From Solenopsis invicta (taxonomy: Eukaryota; Arthropoda; Insecta; Hymenoptera; Formicidae): a DNA stretch of 64,000 nt. The translations under genes and the position numbers were made by a program. This document shows positions 42,041-52,605 of this stretch, one piece after another. The notes below the pieces were generated by a model. The model had not been told where the DNA came from, made no database searches, and was given only the letters and a program-made list of their open reading frames with translations. The stretch spans positions 4,942,501-5,006,500 of the forward strand of contig NC_052668.1 in the NCBI RefSeq assembly GCF_016802725.1. Direction: 5' to 3'. Each line of letters starts with the position of its first letter. The first letter of the stretch is position 1.

Positions 42041-43305
42041 TTAAGTTATCGGGCACCTCCGCCAAAGCGTTTGCTATTTTCTGATCTAGCATATCGTCTT
42101 TCAAAGGAGGGGGAGGAGGGGCGCGGCAAAAAATTGAATAATACTATAACAAACTCGCCGCTTTTCCTCGGATTGTCCACCGCTCCGTGCTGTCCGGCCG
42201 AACATTTGCTGAAAAGCCAATAACAGGCGCATAGCGCCAATAAGAATTCCAAATCGGCGTAGCACGCGAACACGCATCCGCACGTCGAGATAATCTCCGC
42301 GCGTACGCGTCATATGAGCAAGCAAAGTGGCGGTCGCTGCCGATCTTGTGTGGCGGAAATTTCCCTCTCCGATACCGTACCGTCCGCTTCTTGCACAACC
42401 TCTCCTTTCGAGATCTGGCTATGTAAGCGCTGCTGCTTCCATAAACAGGGCTTCTTCTTCTCTGAATCGTCTTTTCCGTCTGCAAAGAAAACGCGTACCT
42501 TTGCTCCAAACTGGAATCAAGCAAACTTGGTTTTTGTCGAGAACTTTCGGCGACGAGTTTCCTACCGCCTACGATTCTGCAGGCTCAAGCGCCTTGGACT
42601 CAACCGAGCGATTTCGGTAAACCAGAGAAACCAGCATCCTGTCTCCTCTCTATCGGCACCGATTCACGATCTGGGGTGTGGAGTTCCGCGCCTTTACCAT
42701 CTTGGCGTGAGTCGTTGCTATTGCCGCAATAACAACGCGGTATTAACCGCTGCACGTTGCGATCCCCGAATCGTTCCGCGTACCGTCAAGTACAGCTGTA
42801 CCGCGCGCGAGCTATATTGCCGCCAGGAGGACGCGCCTGTGGCCATGGTCGCGCTCTTCGGAAAACCGTGCCAAACGCCTAAACAGGGATTTCGAGTTCG
42901 GAAAAATTTGTCTCGGAATCACCTGCGTTGTAAATAGCCGCGATTTTTTGCGCTTATCCGTTACCGTCCGTCCAAGCGTTTGCGTTTAGTTTCCGCATCT
43001 GTCCGTCCGAGCGTCCGTTTTGCTGTTCCGCTATCTGTTCGTCCGCGCATCGATTGTAATTTATCTGTCCGTCCGTCCGCACGTAATCATAGATTTTCTG
43101 CTGCGTCCGTCTGAGCCTCATCTTCATCTCGTTTGTCCGCGCGCCGCTTCTGTAAATATCTGTTTCTTTCTTCACAATAAACTGATTTATTTTGTCATCT
43201 ACAAGTACGCGTCTAGTTTTCTCTGCGATCTACCCGCGTCCTCATCCATTGTTACAACACCGCCCGTATGCGAATGTAGGTCGTTACAATATTCTTGCCG
43301 CGTTA
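42041..43305. other. Degenerate sequence, no clear gene
   Basis: This possibly continues the LTR element. A 207-codon open frame (42314-42937, +) has scattered Cys and His (GGRCRSC) but no motif of protease, RT or integrase. 42955-43090 is rich in GTCC repeats. 43170-43200 has AATAAACTGATTTATTTTG, which could be a poly(A) region of another LTR. I see nothing else. Confidence 0.3.
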
Positions 43306-45318
43306 GAGATGTCGGGTTCAGGTGAGAATGACGGAACGGCGAGCGCGGGATCAAGGAAAAAGGCGAAGACTCGCAGTGATGCTGCCGCAGCCGCGACTGC
43401 GTTGATCACTGCTGTAGCGAGTACCTTGACGGCAAGGGAAAGCATCCATTTGGACACAGTACAATTGAACACAGTCAATCGCAACGGCTGGTGCCTAGAA
43501 ATGTTGTTCTGTTCAAGCGCTGTGAGTGGTTTGTGTTTAATTGTACTGTGTCCAAATGAATGCTTCCCGTGAGTGAGAAGAGTTGCGAGGACAAGATAAA
43601 AGTGCAAACGGCAGCTGCGGAATGTACGAGAGCGGTGACGCTGAGCCAAACCAACAAAAACGCAAGCAGTGCAATGAGGTGCTGCTGACACTAGAGAATC
43701 GACGCCAAGTTGGCTTACAAGAATCCATGACGTGCCGGCAAAAACGCAACAGACGGCACGAAAGAGCGACGAGTCGCCGACTAACACGTAGGCAACAAGA
43801 CAATGATGCGTTACATATCAATCACTGTAAAGTTTAAAAGTTTATTTTATTCACCGTTACATATTAATAAATTTATGTTAAGGTAAACCGGCAGACTGGC
43901 AACACCATATACAGAGTGACGACACTCTGTTCAATCACAACACGCAATACGCGTTAAAGTTACTTTCATTTAATTTTGTATCCGTTTATTCTTTAATTAT
44001 ATTTAAACCCTCGAGCGAATAGGCGCATAAGTGTGTGTGTGATAATGCGATTAAATAAAACTTGAGCAGGAAGAAGTGGCAGGACGGTCAACCGGCAATG
44101 TGTCAATGTAAAGATTATTAAACGCGATACCAACGCGTGTGTGTAATCCGCTTTACATTTTAAGCGTAAAGCGGGCGTAACCATATCTTCCTAGTCAAGC
44201 GTGAGACACGCGACGCCTGATTGGTGTAGGCGGCGCGTCGTGACGATGGGCGTACAAAACATGGCGCGCGCTCATATGTGATTGGTTTACGTATCCCCAG
44301 TATGGATGCTGTAGAAGCATCGTGCCCCGAGGCGTTCGGGCCAGGCTGATTGACAATCAATTGGTTCCCAGAGATCAAAGCGAGGAGTACTCTGCCGAGA
44401 GAAAAGTTGCGCGTGAGAACAGCGGGTTCTCGAAGAATCTTAGAATTTTTGCAAACGTTAACGAATCGTGAATAACACTATCACACGATATTTGTTTATT
44501 CGGACGCGAGTGTTTCGTCACATATTTATGTGATTAGTGTTATAATTTACTTTTTAACATTTTATTATTTTTCATTTTCATTAACTTTAACCCACGACGT
44601 CCACGGATGATCCAGTCGTGCGGTATTTCATTTTTCGTGAATTTTGCGTGAGACTTGCGAGCGAAAAAGCGTAATTCGAGCGCTGCGTAAAACGTGACGA
44701 CGCATTTGTGTTAATTTTATGATTGCGGGAATGTTTAGCGTGAGTGAAAACGTGAATGTGCGCGACGTAAATGATTGTATGGAAATTTCACGAAATGTGA
44801 AGACATCTTGCAGTACATTTTAATAAACAGTGTTAAATGTTTTATCAAATCACGCGAATGCTTGTTCACAAGAGACACCCATTCTTTAGCAATAGAAGCG
44901 TAATTTGCTTGTAAGTCGCGCGTTGAGGAAACTGCCGTACCACGGAGACCACAGAAGAATGCGCAACGGACGTTGGCAATTCCAATAACGAGGAATACGT
45001 ACCAAAGGTATGCAGAGCGGAAAAACGCATTCCTCAAGTAAGTAGTAGTGCATGGTTTTGCATCAAATCTTTTTCGTTTTCTCGATCAAAAACGAGTAGC
45101 GACAGAAATTTCGATTGGCAGACCAGCAATCGGAACACGGAAAGGATAAACGTGTTCCGCGTAAACAGTGTCTATACATTCGGTTACAACCCAACCAACG
45201 GAAAAACTCTAGGCATTAGCCGCAGTGAATGATGGTGTGCTATCGGTCCTGTGTGCTATTCGGGATTCGCCCGTCGAGTGGCGCGAACATATGGGAGAAA
45301 CGGGCGCGCTTTGGCATT
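43306..45318. other. Unassigned; small hairpin insertion at 43437-43568
   Basis: An open frame from 43310 (MSGSGENDGTASAGSRKKAK) could be the start of an unknown retroelement gag; it is cut by the hairpin. From 43850 to 45318 the DNA is AT-rich with GC patches and short overlapping frames, with no recognisable domain, RNA gene or repeat family. Confidence 0.3.
43437..43568. repeat. Palindromic insertion with ~30-bp arms
   Basis: The arms CATTTGGACACAGTACAATT (43447-43466) and its exact complement (43539-43558) extend with small gaps to AAGCAT/ATGCTT. The loop is 72 bases. It interrupts an open frame that seems to go on after it. It could be a very short MITE or a hairpin formed by recombination. 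Confidence 0.75.
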
Positions 45319-45513
45319 AATTAGTATTTAGCGTTGTATATCAAACTCGGTGACGCGACTGGTAATGACATCTGGAGGCCAACTTTGTAACGTAGCGGAA
45401 ATTTGCATATTGGAGTTCTCCGTCGCTCCCGCGCGTGTTCCTGTTAAACATCTTTCGTCCTTGTTTGATCACGTATTTTGCTATAGCTCTTCGGCGACTT
45501 AGAAAAATACGTG
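45319..45513 (+). repeat. LTR 3'-end fragment
   Basis: This matches the last part of the long LTR (40208-40402 and, inverted, 61627-61830): TTAGTATTTAGCGTTGTATA, CGTCGCTCCCGCGCGTGTTC, TTGTTTGATCACGTATTTTG, ending ACGTGACA at 45513. The rest of the LTR is not present to the left. It lies directly before the Tc1/mariner-type element. Confidence 0.75.
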
Positions 45514-45770
45514 ACAATAAATACAGAATGTAACAAAACAATTGCACCTGAAGTATACCATGAGATAGAGAACATGAATTCAAGTTGAAAAGTCCTGAGT
45601 CATTGTTTGATCTAAGCCTTCTGTTAGATGTTATACGATGTTAAAATTAGCGAATCAACGTCCATCTATACAAGAAAAGCAGGGACGGACAATAGACGGG
45701 CGCGCGGGCGGAGCGAAGTTGACAAATTACACGGTGGAAGAACAACAATGAGCAGCAAAACAATTGTACA

Positions 45771-45780
45771 CACGCGCGCG

Positions 45781-45817
<37 letters not shown>
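45771..45817. repeat. (CG)n(CA)n microsatellite
   Basis: CACGCG repeats pass into CA repeats. The mirror counterpart in the right inverted end is at 61288-61360 (GA, then GT, then GC). Both lie at the same place in the inverted ends. Confidence 0.9.
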
Positions 45818-45820
<3 letters not shown>

Positions 45821-46045
45821 TTCTTTCTCTCTCTGTCTCCACCTTGTTTAAAAAAATCTTAAACATCCTAAAATACATAACTAAAATAAACGTTCCGGCA
45901 TTATTGTAATAATTTATCAATTTAATGTAAATTAATTAATTGTTTATTTTATTACAGTTATAATAAATGTTCGAAGTGTTCTCCTTCTACTTTGGTACAC
46001 ATTCTTGCTCTATTTTGTACACAAATGAATGTTTGTTTACAAGAA

Positions 46046-46203
46046 GCGGTATGTTCAACATTCATAATTATTGGAGCTATGAAAATACATTTGTCAGCCG
46101 AGAAAGTTCTTTTCAACATCGATATTCCATAAATTTTGGTGTGGGTTGTTGGGAGATTAAATCATATTTTAAGACAAGTATTTTAGGACAATTTATTAAT
46201 TGA
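46046..46203 (+). pseudogene. Tc1/mariner-type transposase, middle fragment
   Basis: RSGMFNIHNYWSYENTF and RESSFQHRYSINFGVGCW resemble the stretch between the first and second catalytic Asp in the two better preserved transposases here (compare NVHTWSDVNPHA and FQRRFSVNVWCGIIG). The fragment ends at a stop at 46203. The 250 bases to the LINE H insertion are AT-rich without clear motifs. The C-terminal part lies at 60931-61161. Confidence 0.55.
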
Positions 46204-46453
46204 ATTGAATTTATTTTCATTTTTTAAATGTTTTTTTCCTGATATTACATTTTTTATTATGTTTCTTAATGTCTCTGCAAATTTGAAAATTTTTTTCTTA
46301 CAAAACTAGCTTGTTTTCTTTGATACTTCAAAAGTATTTATTTAATCAAAATAAAAAAAAAGATTAGATTGTCTTAAATCACTGTTTGTAATAAATGTTT
46401 TAGTGCAAGCAACTATTTATAAAGTGATGAAGATACTTATCGTTAGTAAAGTG

Positions 46454-46470
46454 AGGTTTATTAACTCCGT
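46454..46470. repeat. Target-site duplication of LINE H
   Basis: AGGTTTATTAACTCCGT at 46454-46470 and AGGTTTATTAACTTCGT at 60914-60930, 16 of 17 bases equal. The second copy follows the poly(A) of H directly. Confidence 0.88.
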
Positions 46471-47583
46471 CCCCGTAGAGGTCCGGGGTCGATCCGTGGT
46501 CTTTCGAGGCTGCGGATCGACTCCGGATACAGGAAGCGGCGTTCCTGCGGTTCCCGAGCTCGCTAGGGGGTCTACGGTCTTGCTGACCGCAGACTCAGGG
46601 ATCTCAGCGACCCTGGCGCCCGAGCTGAATACCGTAATCCATCACGTGCTGAAATTATGCACGGGATGGACCGGGGGCCTGGGCGTCACCGCCCGGGCCG
46701 CGAGGAGTAAACCTCTATAAAAAATCCAAGGGTGGCGTCCGCGGCGCGGGGTCTGGTGTCGTGTAACAGCGGTGCTGGTCTCTGTGTTGCGGGTGCCACT
46801 TCTGAATAGGTGGGCCGCGATAGCACTCGCTCTCAGCGTGAGAGCGGGTGCTGGGCCCTGGCCATCGCGCGGGGGCCTACTATCGTATGGAGGGGGCCGA
46901 TGACCTCTGTGACCGGGGACTAGGTCGCTCTGCGGCTCCCGGGCGTGGGGGAAGCGGCTCCCCACGGGGAAGGACGGGCCGGCGGGACCTCGGTGTTACC
47001 GAACCCGCCGGGCTGGGCCGTTTCTGAGCCGCCCGGACGTTTCCGGGGCAGGGTCGGAGCGGCGTGGGATGTCCCGGCGCGTGCATTGCGGGAAACTCTC
47101 CCCGGTGCATCGGGCTGGGACGGCCCTCGGGCCGCTCGGACGTTTCCAAGGCGGGGCCGAGGGCATGAATTGCACGGGGCGATAGGCGTTTCCGCGAAAG
47201 GACTTGTCCCGGAGCGGGGCGACTGTCGTTTCCCGGGCAGAAGGGACGGGCTGCTGGGACCCCGGTATACCGGACCCAGCGGGCTGGGCCGTCTCCGGGC
47301 CTCCCGGAAGTTTTCCGGGGCAGGGTCGGAGCGGCGGAGGATGGTTCAGCGCGTGCCTCGTGGGAAACCCTCCCCGAGGGTGCGGGCTGGACCAACCCCG
47401 GGGCCGCTCGGAGCCACTCCGAGCTGGGCCCGGAGTCCAGCGGGGAGATGATTTCCCTCCCCCAGAGACATATGTCCACCCCCCGGGGGAACTCGGGGCC
47501 CGGCCGGGTCATGTTTTCGGCCGGCGAGGGTACACCCTGGCGGACGGAGCCGCACTGCTCCCGGGAGAAAAAACCAATAATGA
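46471..47583 (+). promoter_or_regulatory. 5' UTR of element H, twin ~272-bp repeats
   Basis: This is a GC-rich leader with direct repeats starting at 46973 (GACGGGCCGGCGGG) and 47245 (GACGGGCTGCTGGG), each containing GGGCTGGGCCGT and GGGGCAGGGTCGGAGCGGC. It is related to the leader of element D. The first 130 bases have inverted pairs that could fold: CGATCCG/CGGATCG (46490-46520) and GTCTACGGTC/GACCGCAGAC (46570-46596). CACTCGCTCTC/GAGAGCGGGTG lies further on (46825-46852). It probably carries the internal promoter. Open frames here are not counted as genes. Confidence 0.65.
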
Positions 47584-48624
47584 ATGTTCAAAAACAAAAA
47601 GAGAAGCAAGGGAGGCGTTAAGGAGAAGGTGCCGCTAGCGCAATCCTCGTCCTCGGATTCGGAGACGGGGGTTGCGAGCGGCTCCGAGAACGACACGGTG
47701 AGGAGTCGGAGTCCCCTCCGCAACAACCAGAGGAGCCTCTCGGCCCCTAGGGTGGTCTCGGTGGAGCCCCTACTCGATGTGAGGGTTAGGCTGGACAAGC
47801 GTCCAGAGCTAGCCCGCAAGACGATGCCTCCACCGGCGCCGACACCGGAGCCCTCGGGAGAAGTCCCGGGGAATTCGGTCGCGCCGGGGGGGGGGCTACG
47901 GAGGCCAGGTCGCAGGTTTTCGCGACCCCCCTGCCACCACGGGAAGGTGCCACGACGGAGGGGGGAAATGTGTTTGTTCCCTCGGGAGCCCTTACTGCTC
48001 CCTCTTCGCCGGTCAAGAGACCGAGGGGCAGGTCCCCTACGACCGGGGAATATAAGGGTTACGGAAAAGCCAAAATTTTTGCTGCCGAAGCGCAAGCTAA
48101 GGCGAACGAGGAGATGGCTATTGCGGAGTTCATTCGAGCAACGGCAACAAGAAACAAAAAAACGGAGTTCTTCGCTGCCAAGCTAGCCGACCTAGGTGTC
48201 ACTGGGGAGGAAGCGAGGAGAGCCATTCTTGTCCGGCGTCTGGAAGACGCCGCAGACGTGGGAAAAAAGGTGGCCACTAGCTCGCGCAATCTGAAGGGAA
48301 CTTATATAAAAGCCCTGAAAGATATGGCCGAAGGAATCTTGGAGAACTCCAAGGAATTGGGGGCCCTTACAGCGATAAAGGAGGTGCGGAGGCTGGAAAG
48401 GGATAACACCAGCCTCCACGAAGAACTGGCGCAGTTGAAAACAGAAATTGCGTCAGTTAAGCAAAATCTCCTGAAGAGGCGTCCTGCCCGAAGGAGGACA
48501 CTGGACGACCAGTCGTCGGACGAGGACGATGCGAGAGCCCAGTCTCCGCAGCCTCCCCGTAAGACCAAAAGGCCAAACTGGGGCGAGGAGCTGCCCGAGG
48601 CCTCCCCGGTGAGAAGAGGAGGGT

Positions 48625-48641
48625 CAACTGCGACCCCCCCT
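48625..48641. repeat. Target-site duplication of LINE G
   Basis: CAACTGCGACCCCCCCT at 48625-48641 and again, identical, at 55772-55788. The first copy adjoins the poly(T) of the - strand element G. Both are gag sequence of element H. Confidence 0.95.
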
Positions 48642-49185
48642 TTTTTTTTGTTGACGGAGGGGAAATGCGTTACCGCATACCCCAGGCCCCGGGGGAGGCC
48701 TGGCGGTTATGTGGGGCTCTCCCCCGCCGTCGACGTGACGACGGGGGCATACCCACTAAAACCCCTCCGGGTGTCCGGCTCTGGGCCTTGACTGGGGGGA
48801 CTCCGGGAACGCGTGCAGCATGCTTCCGGAGCCCCACGGACCGGTCGGCCGAGGCCGACTCAGCACGCCGGGGGCACCCTGGTACAGGTCCCCCGGCAGG
48901 GCCGTGAGGCCAAGCCGGCCTCAGGTCGGGGGAGAGGGACACCAGCCCTCCCCCGCCTCTGCCCCTTGAGGTGTTTATGGGGGTAAAGTCCGGGAGTCCG
49001 GCCCCCCGGCCGGATGTCCCGGGCCCCTACGCGCCGGACTAGTCCGGCGCGGCGGCTTCTCCTTCTCAGTGTTGGGTGGGAGGAGGTAGGAAAAAGTTCC
49101 TTCCACTCCCCCACCAGCACCCCGGCGAGGCGCTAGAGGGGGAGCGATGGCGCGTAGTAGCGCGCGCGATCGCTCCCCCGGACCG

Positions 49186-52100
49186 TTAGGTCAGATCTGC
49201 CTCGCCGGGTTCACTAGCGCGGGGGGCCCTCCTCCCGCGGCTGCGCGTCCCGAAAGCTGGGCCGGCAGCCGTAGGGGAGGAGAGTCGCTCCCTTTCTTCA
49301 TTCCCGTGGCGGTCGCCGTCGTCCCTCTCCTCCACGATAGTGGGGAGGGAGGGGGCGACCGCCACGGCTCTTCTGCCCCTCCGCCTCCGTACAGCAGGGC
49401 CACTAGAGCCCGGAGGACGGGGGGCAGTTCTTCTTCGTCTGGGCGGCCGGGGCGGGAGCCAAGTTGGGTCATGGTTCTCGTCCCTGCCGTCCCTGCCACT
49501 ATTTGCGTTGCCGGGGGGCATTCGTCCCCCCGGCCGCCTCTCTCTCACCTTCTCGGCCTCCTCCTTCTGCAGCATTACTTGTTCGCAGAAGGAGGAGACC
49601 GCTTTCCAGGCACTCTCCCTGCCGACCATTTGGCTAATGATGGCCGGCAGGGAGAGGTCATTACCTATTTCCGCCCTCAGGACTCCGCGCAGCTCTTCCC
49701 ACGCTGGGCAGTCTACCAGCGTGTGCTGCGCGGAATCCCGGGCGGCACCACAGTGATGGCACCGTGTCGTTGGTTCCTTTTTAATCCTGCACAGGTACTC
49801 ACCGAAGCAACCATGCCCGGTGAGCACCTGTGTCGTCCTGTAGGACGGGCCGCCAAACGGGCGGCCCACCCATTCGTCCAGGTGCGGTAGGACGGCCTCC
49901 AGGATCCGAGATCCGGCCGCCGGCGGGTTTTCGATGAGATTTCTCTTCCACGCTCTCATCACCCGCCGACGGGCCCTCTCGCTCAGCAACGCGGCGACCC
50001 TGGGGGTTACCACTCCCCCCTTGAGGCGGACGGCCTTCGCCCTGGCATAACTCCATGCCTGGGCGTCGGCCGTGTACTCCGCCGGGGGGAGCCCCGCCAG
50101 GGCCATAATTGCCGCGTTGGGAGCGGTGCTAAACGCGCGCGTTATCCTACGCGCCAGCCGCCGCTGCACATCGTGCAGAACCTTCTTGATGCGGCGGCTG
50201 GCTAGCGCCTCGCGGAACCATACCGGGGCTCCATACAGAACCCCGGACATGACCGCGAGGGCGTACGCGCGTCTAGCACCTACCTTCGGACCCCGGAGGT
50301 TGGGCATTAACCCGTTTAGGGCGTCAACCCTCTTGCCCAACCGCTGGGCCAGCTTGTCGAAGTGACTAGTAAAGGCCCAGCGACCGTCCAGGTGCAACCC
50401 TAGGTACTTAAGGGTTGCACCCACCTGAACGCGGGTGTTGTCCACCAGGACGAAGGCCTGGGGCGGTACCCCGGAGGAAAGAAGATGGCTTCCGACTTCT
50501 CCGGGGCCACCCTCAGGCCCAGGCCTTTAATGGCACCAACGACACAGGCCACAGCCCAGTTGCCCGTGGCAACCGCTCTTCCCCAAGAGGTCCCCCCAGC
50601 CACTATGATCGTGTCGTCGGCATAGCCGACGACATGACAGCCGGGGGGGAGAGCCGCGCGGAGCACTTTGTCGTATGTGGCGTTCCACAGCAGGGGGCCC
50701 AACAAGGACCCCTGCGGAACGCCACACGACAGGTCCCTCCGCTGCTGGAGTCCGGATTTATCGCGGAACTCCAGCACCCTGTCCCGGAAATAGTCCCAAA
50801 CGATGGCGGCGAGGTAGGGCGGCAGGCGAAAGTGTTCGCACAGTGCCGCCACTACCTCGCCCCATGGTAGACTATTAAAGGCGTTGGCGATATCCAGGGA
50901 TATCGCCAACGCCACCATCCCGTCCCCCGTTATGGATTCCGAGAGGGATCGGACCTGACGTATAGCGTCGATGGTCGACCGTGCCTCTCGGAACCCATAA
51001 TGCTCGGGGGACAGTTCGGGACCGTTCCGGGCCATATGCTGGATGATGCGATTGGCAATGATACGCTCAAAGATCTTGCCCGCATCATCCAGCATACAGA
51101 GGGGCCTGTACGCGGAGGGACTCTCCGCGGGTTTGTCCTCCTTTCTAAGGAGGACAAGCCGGGCCCTCTTCCACCTCCTGGGAAAAGTTCCTTCACGGAG
51201 GCACTTCGTGTATGTAGCACGAAGCGCCTCCCCGACGTACGGTGACGCCCGGGCCCAGACCTTGGCATAAATGCCGTCCGGCCCGGGCGCCTTCGCCTTC
51301 CTACCCTGAATGCGGGCGAAGGCCGCGACCATTTCGTGCCTGGACACCTCCAGTTCCTCGGACCATCCTGGGGGAGGGCCGGACTTGTCCTTGTCCGGGA
51401 TGTCCCTCCCCCGGGTGGGGAACAATGTGTTCACCACCCTACCGAGGAACTGGGGGTCCAGCGTCTCCGAGACTGGAGGCGCCCATGGGCGGAGCCTTTT
51501 CAGCACTATTCGGTAAGGCCTGCCCCATGGGTCGCGATCCAGCTCGGAGAGCATATCCTCCCAGGTCACGGCCTTCGCCCGGGCTATGGCAGTCCTCAGG
51601 GCCTTTCTGGCATCCCTGAGGACCGCCGTGGTGTTTGTCAGCTCCTCCTCCATGCCTCGCCGCTTGGCGCGCGTGTGCGCCCGCCTGGCGGCCACGGTAG
51701 CTCGCCTGAGTTCTGCGAGCTTCGCGGACCACCAGTAGGCGGCGCGGCGCGCCATCGGTCTGCTGCGGGGCATGGAGGCGTCGCAAGCTCGCGACATCAC
51801 CTCGCATAAGCGCTCCGCCTCCTCCTCGGCCTCGAGGTCAGCTCCTCCTACTTCTGGCCAAGTGGATGCCAGGAGGCTGACCTCGAGGGCTTCGGGGTCG
51901 AGTTCTTTCAAGACCCATCGACGTCCATCACGTTTGCGGCGGCGTAACTCACGCTCCTCCGCGGGGGGGGGAGACCAGCTCCATGGAGATAAGTCTGTGG
52001 TCCGACAGTTCTCCTAAGGAGCCGGTCTCCACTTGCCATCCTTTAACCCTATTAAGAGCGTTGGGGGAAGCCCACGTTATATCAACAATGGACTCCCCCC

Positions 52101-52605
52101 CGGCCCCCACGTAGGTGCTGACCCGGCCCCTGTTTAGGAGGACCAGGCCGAGCCCCGCCGCAAATTCTAGGGCGAGGCGGCCCCTAAGGTCTGTGCGAGG
52201 GGAGCCCCAAGCCACAGCGTGGGCATTGAGGTCTCCCCCCACGACGACCGGCCTAGGAGAGCGAGCTATGATCTCGCTCCCCATGGCATCTAGGGCCGTC
52301 TCGTACTCCCCCCTCTTCAATCTAGGGGGGAAGTAACATCCCATGACGTCGATAGGTCCGTACTCGACCATGACGAAGCCCTCTCCAGCCGATATCGGGA
52401 TCATCGGCGGAGCGCTCGGCACGTTATGGCTGGCCATCGCCACCCTCCCCGTGGGATCCCCAATCCAATTGGGGTTGTTCTCGGGGATCCTGTAGGGGTC
52501 GGCGACGATGGCCAGCCCGCCACCCCCCTCCGCCAGGCACTGCGCAAGGATGTCTTGCGCAGCCCTGGCGTGGTTGAGGTTGGCCTGGAGGAGCCTAAGG
52601 GGCAT
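49186..52605 (-). pseudogene. ORF2 (endonuclease-RT-CCHC) of element G, two frameshifts
   Basis: The ATG at 52605 (MPLRLLQANLNHARAAQDIL), the stop at 49186, about 1140 codons. Endonuclease motifs: VVVGGDLNAHAVAWGS, DITWASPNALNRVKGW, SDHRLISMELVSPP. The frame is lost in a run of eight to nine G at 51963-51970 and regained near 50460. In between the 51911-50400 frame is open and contains APGPDGIYAKVW, SLDIANAFNSLPW, GVPQGSLLGPLLWN, GYADDTIIVAG (intact catalytic box) and APEKSEAIFF. After return to frame: KYLGLHLDGRWAF and the CCHC finger CHHCGAARDSAQHTLVDC. Two single-base changes are all that separate it from an open polyprotein; sequencing error in the G-run is possible. Confidence 0.9.

Noticed and set aside
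42314..42937. 207-codon Cys-containing open frame
   Set aside because: No recognisable domain, atypical composition, and it lies in decayed retroelement sequence. Not supported as a gene.
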